Shown here in pieces: positions 25,019 to 33,560 of a DNA stretch of 64,000 nucleotides. Position 1 is the stretch's first letter, and each line of letters starts with the position of its first letter. The notes below the pieces were generated by a model, which saw only the letters and a program-made list of their open reading frames with translations, ran no database searches and was not told the DNA's origin. Source of the DNA: an uncultured Porphyromonadaceae bacterium (lineage in GTDB: Bacteria > Bacteroidota > Bacteroidia > Bacteroidales > Muribaculaceae); assembly GCA_900548975.1 (NCBI GenBank), contig URMS01000013.1, positions 20,152-84,151 on the forward strand, given 5' to 3'. The translations under genes were made by a program, and so were the position numbers.

Positions 25019-28006
25019 ATGCACAATTATCTTAGAATTATTTGCGCTGGCGTGCTTCTGGCAGGGAGCCTTTGCGCCGGTGCCGTACGACCGAATCTCG
25101 AAAAGGGCCGCGAAGCCGAGGCCGCTCGTTGGGCCGATTCTGTGTATGCCACACTTAGCGAACGCCAGCGTGTGGCGCAGCTGATGTGCTGCAAGGTGGT
25201 ACCCACACGTGGCGCCGAGTCGCGAGCCGCCATCACACGGCTTGTCAAGACCGACGGTGTGGGCTGCCTGCTTTTCACCGAGGGCGATGTTGAGCAGTTC
25301 GCCTCGCTTGCCGACTTCGCTCAGGCCGAGGCCAAAGTGCCTGTCCTCATGACTGTCGACGGCGAGTGGGGTGTGTCGATGCGCGTCAAGGACACACCTC
25401 GTTTCCCAAAAAATATCGCTCTTGGAGCTATCCAGAACATGCGCCTCATCTACGACTACGGTCGCGAGGTGGCGCGCGAATGCCGTCTGCTGGGCATACA
25501 GGCCGATTTTGCGCCCGATGCCGATGTCAATTCCAATCCGGCCAATCCTGTCATAGGGTCGCGCTCCTTCGGCGAAGACCCCAGACGCGTGGCCGATGCC
25601 ACGGTGGCTTATTCGCTCGGCATGGAAGATGCCGGTGTCCAGGCCGTGTCAAAGCATTTTCCCGGTCATGGCGATACCGGCACCGACTCGCACAAGGCCC
25701 TGACACGTGTCGACCATAACCGTCAGCGTCTCGACGATATCGATCTCGTGCCTTTCCGCTCCTTTATCGATGCGGGATGCTCGGGTGTTATGACAGGGCA
25801 CATCATAGTGCCCGCTCTCGACGCCGCCGAGGCCCCGGCCTCGCTTTCGCACCCCATCACCACCGGACTGCTTCGCGAGGGTATGGGATTCGAGGGGCTT
25901 ATCTATACCGACGCCCTCGGCATGAAGGGCGCCGTCGACCCCAAGGGCCACAACAACTGCATCGCGGCCCTGCTCGCGGGTGCCGATGTGCTGCTGTGCC
26001 CCGAGGCTCCGAAGACTGCTGTTAATGCCGTGCTCGCAGCCGTTGCCGACGGCTCTGTGCCCGCTTCGGTTGTGGAAGACCGCTGCAAGCGTGTGCTCCG
26101 CTACAAATACTATCTCGGCCTAAACGACTATAAGCCTCTCGGCACCGACTACGCCGCGATAGCACGCGAGCTCAACAGCCCCGAGGCTATGGCGCTGATA
26201 AAGAAACTGTCGGCCGCAGCCATTACCGTGACCCGCAACGAGGGCGACATACTGCCTCTGGGCAAGCTCGCAGACCGTACTTTCGCGGTGGTGAGCATAG
26301 GAGCCTCCAAGGACAACGAATTTGCCTCCACTTGCTCGCGCTATGCCCGGACAAACAGCTATTTTACCTCGGGCGAGGCTTTTTCGCAGGCATCATTTGC
26401 CAAAATCGAGAAAGACGATGTGGTGATTGCCGCTATTTTCTCGGATAATGCCGCTGCACATCAGGCTTTGGCGCAGCTTACCGCCGGTTCCAAGCCTGTT
26501 GTGGGCGTGTTCATGATAAGCCCGTTCAAAATCCGTAAATTCGGCGAGCCGCTCAAACGCCTTGCCGCCATGGTACTCGCCTACGATGACATACCGGCTG
26601 CGCGCCAAAGTGCCGCCGAGGCCATTTTCGGCGGTATCGCCGTGTCGGGCCGTCTGCCGGTGAATATAGCCGGTGTTGCCCCCATGGGTGCCGGTATCGA
26701 TCTGGCCAAGACGCGTCTGGGCTTCTCGTCGCCTGTGGCCGAAGGGCTTTCGCCCGCGCTCACCGACAGTATCGACGCGCTGGTACTCGAAGGCCTGCGC
26801 ACCAAGGCCTATCCCGGCTGCCAGGTGCTTGTGGCCCGCAAGGGTAACATTGTGTACGATAAATCGTTCGGCAAAATCACAGATACTCCCGAGGCCAAGG
26901 CCGTGACCCCGCTTACGGTCTACGACCTCGCGTCGGTGTCGAAGGCTACCGGCACCCTTCCGGGCATCATGAAGGCCTACGACGAAAAGCTGATAAGCCT
27001 CGACGACCGTCTGGGCGATATAATCCCCGAAATCACCGACTCGGCCAAGCGCGAGATCACTGTCCGCGAGCTGCTCTACCACGAAACCGGCATGCCGGCG
27101 GCACTCAACATGTTCGACCTCATGTTCGACACCCTCACGTATTCCGGACGCCTCATCACTTCGCGGCCCGACAAGACGCATTCCATCAAGATACAGCGTA
27201 ACGCCTACGGCAACAACCGCGCCCGCATGCGCAAGGATATCATCAGCCGCACGCGCTCTGACGAATACCCTGTCGAGGCCTCGAAAGGCATATTCACAGG
27301 CCGCGCAGCCTACGATACCGTAATGGGCCGCATCTACAATATCCCTCTGCGGGCAAACAAGAAATATGTGTATTCGTGCCTTAACTTCGCCCTGCTCATG
27401 GACATAGAGCAACGCCGCACCGGGCGGCCGCACCAGGAATATGTGCAGGAGAATATCTTCGGGCCGCTTGGCGCCTACCGCACCGGTTATCGTCCGACCG
27501 AGCGTTTCGACAGGAGCGAGATAGCCCCGACGGAGTACGACTCGTTCATGCGCAAGCAGAAAGTGCACGGCTACGTGCACGATGAGATGGCTAATTTCTC
27601 GGGCGGCGTACAGGGCAACGCCGGCCTCTTCGCCAACGCCGACGATATTGCCAAGATATGCCAGATGTGGCTCAACGGGGGCCGCTACGGCGATGCCACG
27701 GTGCTCTCGCCCAAGACTGTCGAACTGTTCACCACCGCAAAAAGCCCCACATGCCGCCGCGGCCTCGGTTTCGACAAACCCGATACTGAAAACCTCGAGA
27801 ATTCGCCCACATGCGACGAGGCGTCGCCCGAGGTCTATGGCCATCTCGGCTTCACGGGCACGGTGTTCTGGGTGGATCCGAAGGAGGAACTGATATTTGT
27901 ATTCCTCACCAATCGTGTCGATCCTACCCGCGACAACGCCGCCTTCAATCGCCTCGCCATCCGGCCTCGCCTCTTCAGCCAGGTGTATCGTGCGCTTGTG
28001 AAGTAA
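25019..28006 (+). CDS. GH3 beta-N-acetylhexosaminidase fused to a beta-lactamase-like domain
   Basis: The 995-residue protein has a signal peptide (GVLLAGSLCAGA) and two enzymes in one chain. Residues of about 35-390 are NagZ-type GH3, with KHFPGHGDTGTDSH (the family's Asp/His dyad) and IYTDALGMKG (nucleophile Asp). Residues of about 400-570 form the usual GH3 second domain. From about 590 to the end is a class C beta-lactamase-like serine hydrolase with S639-V-S-K642, a YSC motif near 783 where YSN or YSD is usual, and GHLGFTGT near the end. NagZ releases GlcNAc from muropeptides, and the second domain may act as a peptidase or esterase on the same cell-wall material. The fusion is known from Bacteroidetes. 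Confidence 0.88.
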   Translation: MHNYLRIICAGVLLAGSLCAGAVRPNLEKGREAEAARWADSVYATLSERQRVAQLMCCKVVPTRGAESRAAITRLVKTDGVGCLLFTEGDVEQFASLADFAQAEAKVPVLMTVDGEWGVSMRVKDTPRFPKNIALGAIQNMRLIYDYGREVARECRLLGIQADFAPDADVNSNPANPVIGSRSFGEDPRRVADATVAYSLGMEDAGVQAVSKHFPGHGDTGTDSHKALTRVDHNRQRLDDIDLVPFRSFIDAGCSGVMTGHIIVPALDAAEAPASLSHPITTGLLREGMGFEGLIYTDALGMKGAVDPKGHNNCIAALLAGADVLLCPEAPKTAVNAVLAAVADGSVPASVVEDRCKRVLRYKYYLGLNDYKPLGTDYAAIARELNSPEAMALIKKLSAAAITVTRNEGDILPLGKLADRTFAVVSIGASKDNEFASTCSRYARTNSYFTSGEAFSQASFAKIEKDDVVIAAIFSDNAAAHQALAQLTAGSKPVVGVFMISPFKIRKFGEPLKRLAAMVLAYDDIPAARQSAAEAIFGGIAVSGRLPVNIAGVAPMGAGIDLAKTRLGFSSPVAEGLSPALTDSIDALVLEGLRTKAYPGCQVLVARKGNIVYDKSFGKITDTPEAKAVTPLTVYDLASVSKATGTLPGIMKAYDEKLISLDDRLGDIIPEITDSAKREITVRELLYHETGMPAALNMFDLMFDTLTYSGRLITSRPDKTHSIKIQRNAYGNNRARMRKDIISRTRSDEYPVEASKGIFTGRAAYDTVMGRIYNIPLRANKKYVYSCLNFALLMDIEQRRTGRPHQEYVQENIFGPLGAYRTGYRPTERFDRSEIAPTEYDSFMRKQKVHGYVHDEMANFSGGVQGNAGLFANADDIAKICQMWLNGGRYGDATVLSPKTVELFTTAKSPTCRRGLGFDKPDTENLENSPTCDEASPEVYGHLGFTGTVFWVDPKEELIFVFLTNRVDPTRDNAAFNRLAIRPRLFSQVYRALVK

Positions 28007-28031
28007 AACATAATCGGGCGGCGGTTGTTTT

Positions 28032-28062
28032 ATTCTAAAACGTTCAACTATTGTTTTAGAAT
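28032..28062 (+). promoter_or_regulatory. Perfect 10-bp inverted repeat just before a start codon
   Basis: ATTCTAAAAC and GTTTTAGAAT are exact reverse complements separated by 11 bases, ending 3 bases before the ATG of the DUF2156 gene. It could be an operator, a translation-blocking hairpin, or a weak terminator for the GH3 gene. Confidence 0.5.
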
Positions 28063-28065
28063 ATT

Positions 28066-29007
28066 ATGAATGCCCGCGAAATAGCTGTCGCCACGTCGCG
28101 ACGTCCGCTCGAATTATGTTTCCGTCCTGTCGATTTCGATGCACTTCCCATCATCAATTCGTTTCTGCAGCGGGAGTGCAGCCGCTCATGCGATTATTCG
28201 ATAGGCGGCATATATATGTGGATCGATTACTTCAACTATGAATACTGTATCGTAGCCGATACACTTTTTATAAAAGGATTGTCGGAGGACGCTTCAAGGC
28301 GTCCTTCGTTTGCTGTTCCCATCGGTTCGCTGCCGCTCGGCGATGCTGTAGATGCCGTGAAGGCCTACTGTAGGCGTTATGGCGTGGAGCCTCTTTTTTC
28401 AGCGGTACCCGACGATAAACTCGATGCGCTGTGCGCTCTCGGAGCCTCCGAGGTGATGCCGCTCGACGACTGGGCCGACTACATATATACCGCCACCGAT
28501 CTGGCCACGCTGACGGGCAAGCACTACAACAAGAAACGCAACCATGTGAACCGCTTTATGACCGACAATCCCCACTGGACCCTCGAACCCCTCGAAGGCC
28601 GTGCGCTCGCCGACGCCGATGCTTTCTTCGCCGCACTCGCCGCCGATTCGGACGACGTTATGGCCGAGTACGAGCGGCGCCAGTGTGCCGATGTGCTCCG
28701 TCACTACGGCCGCTATCCCTTCGAAGGAGCTGTGCTGCGCGACGAGAGCGGCGCGGTGGTGGCCTTTACCGCCGCCGAGGTAATAGGCGACACTCTGGTG
28801 ATACATATCGAGAAAATGAACCACGAAGTGGCCGGCGCCGGCGAGACCATCAATAAACTTTTCGCCGCCGAGATGCTTCACCGCCATCCGGGTCTGCGGT
28901 ATATCAACCGCGAGGACGATGCCGGCGACCCCGGCTTGCGCTACGCCAAGGAATCGTACCACCCACTGCGCCTGCTGCGCAAATTCAACGTACGGTTTAC
29001 CGACTGA
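28066..29007 (+). CDS. DUF2156 (phosphatidylglycerol lysyltransferase C-terminal-like) protein
   Basis: The 313-residue cytoplasmic protein matches the GNAT-like DUF2156 family: FRPVDFDALPIINSFLQREC, GGIYMWIDYFNYEYCIVADT, HYNKKRNHVNRFM and the closing YINREDDAGDPGLRYAKESY. Related C-terminal domains in MprF transfer amino acids to lipids, but this stand-alone form has no membrane segments, and its substrate is unknown. A perfect inverted repeat directly upstream may control it. Confidence 0.8.
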   Translation: MNAREIAVATSRRPLELCFRPVDFDALPIINSFLQRECSRSCDYSIGGIYMWIDYFNYEYCIVADTLFIKGLSEDASRRPSFAVPIGSLPLGDAVDAVKAYCRRYGVEPLFSAVPDDKLDALCALGASEVMPLDDWADYIYTATDLATLTGKHYNKKRNHVNRFMTDNPHWTLEPLEGRALADADAFFAALAADSDDVMAEYERRQCADVLRHYGRYPFEGAVLRDESGAVVAFTAAEVIGDTLVIHIEKMNHEVAGAGETINKLFAAEMLHRHPGLRYINREDDAGDPGLRYAKESYHPLRLLRKFNVRFTD

Positions 29008-29018
29008 CGCGCGGCCTA

Positions 29019-29048
29019 TTGGTTTTTTGAGAAAAATGAGTATTTTTG
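29019..29048 (+). promoter_or_regulatory. Promoter of the DUF1015 gene
   Basis: TTG at 29019-29021 and TATTTTTG at 29041-29048 are 19 bases apart and fit the Bacteroidetes promoter. The ATG is 43 bases further on. Confidence 0.6.
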
Positions 29049-29091
29049 TGAATCCGATTGTTATACCTTAATCATATACATAGAACACAAC

Positions 29092-30336
29092 ATGGCAAAA
29101 GTGAAACCCTTCAGAGGCATACGGCCTCCGCGCGACATGGTGACCGAGGTCGCATCGCGTCCTTACGATGTGCTCAACAGCGAGGAAGCGCGTCGCGAAG
29201 CCGACGGCAACCCCAAGTCGCTTTACCATATCATAAAACCGGAGATTGACTTCGCCCCCGGTACCGACGAGCATGCCCCCGAGGTCTACGACCGGGCCGT
29301 GGAGAATTTCGCCGCATTCCGCCGCAACGGCTGGCTGGTGCAGGACGATGAGGAGCATTACTATATCTACGCCCAGACCATGGACGGCCGCACACAGTTC
29401 GGCATAGTCGTGGCTGCCAATGTCGACGATTACATGGAAGGCCGCATAAAGAAGCACGAGCTTACCCGCCGCGATAAAGAGGAAGACCGCATGAAGCATG
29501 TGCGCATCAACAATGCCAACATCGAGCCTGTGTTCTTCGCTTTCCCCGACAATAAAGTGCTCGAGGATGTGATCCGCACCGTGGCTATGGGCGAACCCGA
29601 GTACGATTTCACCGCTCCCGACGGTTTCGGACATCATTTCTGGGTGGTGTCCGATCCGGCGATGATCAAAACCATCACCGAGGAATTTGCCAACATACCG
29701 TATCTCTACATAGCCGACGGCCATCACCGCTCGGCTGCCGCCGCTCTTGTGGGTAATGAAAAGGCTCGGATGAATCCCGACCACAAGGGCGACGAGGAAT
29801 ACAACTATTTCCTTGCCGTGGCTTTCCCGGCATCGCACCTCAAGATTATCGATTACAACCGCGTGGTCCGCGACCTCAACGGCCTTTCCGAAGCCGAGTT
29901 CCTCGAACGTCTCGAGAAAAACTTCGTGGTCGTCGACAAGGGCACCGAGACCTATCGCCCCGAAGCGCTGCACAATTTCGCGCTCTACCTCGAAGGCCGC
30001 TGGTACTCGCTGACAGCACGCCCCGGCACTTACGACGACAACGACCCTATCGGGGTGCTCGACGTGACTATATCGTCGGACCTGATACTGCGCGATATCA
30101 TAGGCATCACCGACCTGCGTTCCGACAAGCGTATCGATTTCGTAGGCGGTATCCGCGGGCTCGAAGAACTCAAGAAGCGTGTCGACAGCGGTGAGATGGC
30201 GTTTGCGCTCGCACTATTCCCCGTGAGCATGGAGCAGCTGATGAACATTGCCGACACCGGCAATATCATGCCTCCGAAAACCACATGGTTCGAACCCAAA
30301 CTCCGTTCGGGCCTGGTGATCCACTCGCTCGAATAA
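29092..30336 (+). CDS. DUF1015 family protein
   Basis: The 414-residue protein shows the DUF1015 landmarks: a start of VKPFRGIRPPRDMVTEVASR, PYDVLNSEEAR, KKHELTRRDKEEDR, YIADGHHRSAAA and a C-terminal FPVSMEQLMNIADTGNIMPP. The domain is widespread but without an established reaction; in many genomes it lies beside serine-biosynthesis genes, but none are visible here. The protein is cytoplasmic and full length. Confidence 0.88.
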   Translation: MAKVKPFRGIRPPRDMVTEVASRPYDVLNSEEARREADGNPKSLYHIIKPEIDFAPGTDEHAPEVYDRAVENFAAFRRNGWLVQDDEEHYYIYAQTMDGRTQFGIVVAANVDDYMEGRIKKHELTRRDKEEDRMKHVRINNANIEPVFFAFPDNKVLEDVIRTVAMGEPEYDFTAPDGFGHHFWVVSDPAMIKTITEEFANIPYLYIADGHHRSAAAALVGNEKARMNPDHKGDEEYNYFLAVAFPASHLKIIDYNRVVRDLNGLSEAEFLERLEKNFVVVDKGTETYRPEALHNFALYLEGRWYSLTARPGTYDDNDPIGVLDVTISSDLILRDIIGITDLRSDKRIDFVGGIRGLEELKKRVDSGEMAFALALFPVSMEQLMNIADTGNIMPPKTTWFEPKLRSGLVIHSLE

Positions 30337-30354
30337 CTGTCTCAGACTATATCG

Positions 30355-30390
30355 GCGGCCCTGTCATGCAAATGCACGGGGCCGCTTATT
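30355..30390. terminator. Hairpin between convergent DUF1015 and GT2 genes
   Basis: GCGGCCC and GGGCCGC pair across about 17 bases and are followed by a T-rich stretch (TTATTTTA). The position between converging genes suits a terminator. Confidence 0.5.
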
Positions 30391-31360
30391 TTATGGACTT
30401 AAGAATAGTGTACAGGCGACGTGCGGGGCGGTAGAGGCCGCTGCAGGCCATGGCGAGGATGGCTTTCTTGGGGCGGGAAAAAGAAGCGTTGGCCGATATA
30501 TACGGCCGGGCAAATGAATAGCGGCGCCGGAATTCGGCGCTCGAGTAGCCGCTGATTTCAAATATGTGGAATATGGCCGACGATATGAAGTCGCCCCGCG
30601 GTATGGTGTATCGGTCGTCGCCGAGGATGCCGGCCACGGCCTCGATAAGACGGTTGTCCTGCGCCAGATGGTCGGGGAGCATGTGGCGCTGTATGGAATT
30701 GTTGTTTGTGAATCGGTCGTAGTGATACAGAGGCTCGTGGACCGACGCGACTACCGGATTGTGGCGGAGCATCTGAAGAAAAAACAATATATCCTCGCAA
30801 ACATTGACGCCGGGTATGAAGTGCGCGCCTGTTTTCCCGATGGCGCTGCGGCGTACCAGTTTGTTCCAACAGCTGCCGAGTATGCCACCGTGGCATAACT
30901 GCGAAATTACGCTGTCGGGGTCGGAGAGAGCAGGGCACTGTCGCGACAGAACCTGCCGGTCGGAATATTCTATGAATATGTCGCAGAATGTAATGTCGGC
31001 ACCTGCGGCTTCGGCTGCCAGATATAGTTTTTCGAGATAATCGGGTTCAAGCCAGTCATCGGGATCAACCTGAATCACATATTTCCCCTGCGCGTGGTCC
31101 AGGCCTTTTTGGCGCGCGTAGCCTACTCCGCTGTTTGTATCATTACTTATGATGTGAAAGACAGAGCCATTCAAAGGACTGTCTTTGAAGTAATCTTCGA
31201 TTGCGGAGGTACTTTGGTCGGGCGATGCGTCGTCTACGAAAATATACTCGACGTCTTTCATGGTCTGGGCGCCGATAGAGCGCAGGCAACGCTCTATATA
31301 CCGCTCGGCCTTATATACCGGCAATACTACAGAAATAAGAGGCGAAACCGGTGCTTCCAT
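30386..31360 (-). CDS. Family 2 glycosyltransferase
   Basis: The 324-residue protein has the GT-A fold signature of GT2: ISVVLPVYKAERYIERCL, FVDDASPDQS and the DxD-like QVDPDDWLEPDYLE. It transfers a sugar from a nucleotide donor to a growing glycan at the inner face of the membrane. It is the last gene of the minus-strand glycan cassette, 28 bases after the second GT2. The acceptor and donor are unknown. Confidence 0.85.
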   Translation of the reverse strand: MEAPVSPLISVVLPVYKAERYIERCLRSIGAQTMKDVEYIFVDDASPDQSTSAIEDYFKDSPLNGSVFHIISNDTNSGVGYARQKGLDHAQGKYVIQVDPDDWLEPDYLEKLYLAAEAAGADITFCDIFIEYSDRQVLSRQCPALSDPDSVISQLCHGGILGSCWNKLVRRSAIGKTGAHFIPGVNVCEDILFFLQMLRHNPVVASVHEPLYHYDRFTNNNSIQRHMLPDHLAQDNRLIEAVAGILGDDRYTIPRGDFISSAIFHIFEISGYSSAEFRRRYSFARPYISANASFSRPKKAILAMACSGLYRPARRLYTILKSIK

Positions 31361-31388
31361 AGATGTGATAATTACAGAATCTCAGGTA

Positions 31389-32417
31389 CTATCTGCGAAG
31401 TATTGTTTTCCTTACAGAGTGACGGAGGCGGAGCAGGGGATGCTCGGGCGACTTATGGTACCATTTCAAAAAATGGAATTTCAGACCGGGTAAAAACCGG
31501 GCTGATTCTTGCTCCATCCTCATGATATCGTCGGTGGAGATAGTGTCGCGTACCCAGCGGTCGAAATCCTGCATCTGAGCGTCGCACTTTCCTCTGCCGC
31601 CGAGAAGGCCGATTTTGTATACCATAAGTACCATACTGTAGATATAATTATGGTAATAGGTTTTCATTGCGGCGGGTATGGAATCGCTCACAGAATTGCT
31701 GAATTTCGTAATGCGCTGAGTGACTCTGATGAGCTGGCTGATGTTCCTTATCGTGGTGTTGGCATCGATGGTCTGGCCGACTCTGCCGACAAGATATTTG
31801 TACAGCCTCACAGGGACGAAAGCTGCGGTTGCGACCCTGTGCATGGGAATAAAATTCCACTCGGTGTCGGTGTATGATATTCCTTCGGTCTGACTGTAAG
31901 CGAATTCACGGAAAATGCCGCTACGGTAGGCGAGTGTATGCATGTGCATGCCCGTCTTTGTCAGTTCGGGCAGCAGAGTATCCACTGTGAACAGGCTGTC
32001 GGAAGGCAGCGAATATTTCAGCTCCGCAACGAACCGGCCATCGGAATCGACTGTCTGGAAATTAGTGATGATAATATCGGTGTCGAGATTCTCGATCCGT
32101 TCCAGAAAGACTTTGAAATCTTCGGAATCGAAACTGTCATCGGCGTCCAGAATCTTTACATATTTACCGGTCATTTCCTTCAGACCGCAGTTGATGCAGG
32201 AACCATAATTCCCGTTGGTTTTGTCGATACAACGCACCGACTGCGGATAGCGGCGTTCGTAATCGTGAGCTATTTCCGACGTTCGGTCCTTGCTGCCGTC
32301 GTTGATTATCAATACCTCCACATTTTCAAACCCGGGCACGACAAGGGAGTCGATGCACTGCGGCAGGTAGTTTTCCATGTTATACGAAGGTACGATTATT
32401 GTCAGGAGCTTGTTCAT
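31389..32417 (-). CDS. Family 2 glycosyltransferase
   Basis: The 342-residue protein shows the GT2 pattern TIIVPSYNMENYLPQCID, LIINDGSKDRT and KILDADDSFDSEDFK. Its C-terminal half is longer and different from the following GT2, so the two probably add different residues. It is 18 bases downstream of the UDP-galactopyranose mutase gene, so a galactofuranosyl donor is plausible for one of the two; that is inference from context. Confidence 0.85.
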   Translation of the reverse strand: MNKLLTIIVPSYNMENYLPQCIDSLVVPGFENVEVLIINDGSKDRTSEIAHDYERRYPQSVRCIDKTNGNYGSCINCGLKEMTGKYVKILDADDSFDSEDFKVFLERIENLDTDIIITNFQTVDSDGRFVAELKYSLPSDSLFTVDTLLPELTKTGMHMHTLAYRSGIFREFAYSQTEGISYTDTEWNFIPMHRVATAAFVPVRLYKYLVGRVGQTIDANTTIRNISQLIRVTQRITKFSNSVSDSIPAAMKTYYHNYIYSMVLMVYKIGLLGGRGKCDAQMQDFDRWVRDTISTDDIMRMEQESARFLPGLKFHFLKWYHKSPEHPLLRLRHSVRKTILRR

Positions 32418-32435
32418 AGGGACAAATGGTGAGAA

Positions 32436-33560
32436 TTATATTTCAGAGAGGTTCATAACCGCCTCGACGACAGGAGCCATATCGTAGTATTTATATTCAG
32501 CCAGCCGTCCGCCGAAAACTACATTTTCTTCTTTTGCGGCAAGGCTTTGATATTTTTCGAATACCGACATGTTGCGTTGGTCGCCGATAGGATAAAACGG
32601 AACCATGCCGGCTTTCCATTCGGCAGGGTATTCGCGGGTTATCACCGTTTTGGGATTCCGATATATGGCATCGTTGAACGATTCGAAATGCTTGTGCTCG
32701 ATGATACGTGTAAATTCCACGTCTTCAGAGGTATAGTTTACAACGGCGTTGCCCTGGAAATTGGGCTTGTCCAGAATTTCCGTCTCAAACCGGAGTGTGC
32801 GGTATTCGAGTTTTCCGAAGCAGTAATTGTAAAACTCGTCGATACGGCCTGTGAAAACTATCTTTTCGGCCTTGGATTGCCAGAATGTGCGGTCCTCGAA
32901 AAAGTCGGTTCCTAAACGCAGATCGCTGCCGTCCAGCAATGCTTTGACGAGAGGGTTGTATCCTCCTTCGGGAATGCCCTGATATGTGTCGTTGAAGTAA
33001 TTGTTGTCGTATGTAAACCGTACCGGCAGTCTTCGTATGATCGAAGCCGGCAGCTCGGAGCACGGACGGCCCCACTGCTTGCGTGTATATCCTTTTATAA
33101 GCAGATTGTATATGTCGGCGCCAACAAGTTTCAGAGCCTGTTCCTCAAGATTCCGGGGCTGATCAGGAATAGTGGCGCAAGCCCGCTGGCGCTCTATCAT
33201 GTCCATCGCTTCCTCGGGAGTAACGGTGTTCCAGAGGCGTGCGAAAGTATTCATGTTGAAAGGAAGATTGTAGAGTTTTCCGTCGGGAGCCAGGGCGAGA
33301 GGGGAGTTCCTGAAATTATTGAACGGAACGAAAGAATTCACAAAATCCCATACTTTCTTATTGGATGTGTGGAAGATGTGGGCGCCATATTTATGCACGT
33401 TTATGCCTTCGATGCAGTCGCAGTAGATATTGCCCCCGAAATGTCTGCGCTTGTCGATCACCAGACACCGCAAACCACGGTCGGTGGCAATACGCGCGAA
33501 AGTCGCTCCATACAACCCCGCACCTACAATGAGATAGTCGTAATCTTTCGTCGTTTTCAT
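32436..33560 (-). CDS. glf: UDP-galactopyranose mutase
   Basis: The 374-residue protein has an N-terminal FAD-binding motif (IVGAGLYGATFA) and the Glf motifs HFGGNIYCDC, NVHKYGAHIFHTSNKKVW, KQWGRPCSELP and PEGGYNPLVKAL. The enzyme uses reduced FAD to interconvert UDP-galactopyranose and UDP-galactofuranose. Its presence implies galactofuranose in the surface glycan built by this cassette. It overlaps the flippase gene upstream by four bases. Confidence 0.93.
   Translation of the reverse strand: MKTTKDYDYLIVGAGLYGATFARIATDRGLRCLVIDKRRHFGGNIYCDCIEGINVHKYGAHIFHTSNKKVWDFVNSFVPFNNFRNSPLALAPDGKLYNLPFNMNTFARLWNTVTPEEAMDMIERQRACATIPDQPRNLEEQALKLVGADIYNLLIKGYTRKQWGRPCSELPASIIRRLPVRFTYDNNYFNDTYQGIPEGGYNPLVKALLDGSDLRLGTDFFEDRTFWQSKAEKIVFTGRIDEFYNYCFGKLEYRTLRFETEILDKPNFQGNAVVNYTSEDVEFTRIIEHKHFESFNDAIYRNPKTVITREYPAEWKAGMVPFYPIGDQRNMSVFEKYQSLAAKEENVVFGGRLAEYKYYDMAPVVEAVMNLSEI

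Noticed and set aside
26393..27844. 483-residue minus-strand open frame
   Set aside because: It is antisense to the beta-lactamase-like half of the GH3 fusion and has no recognisable domain.
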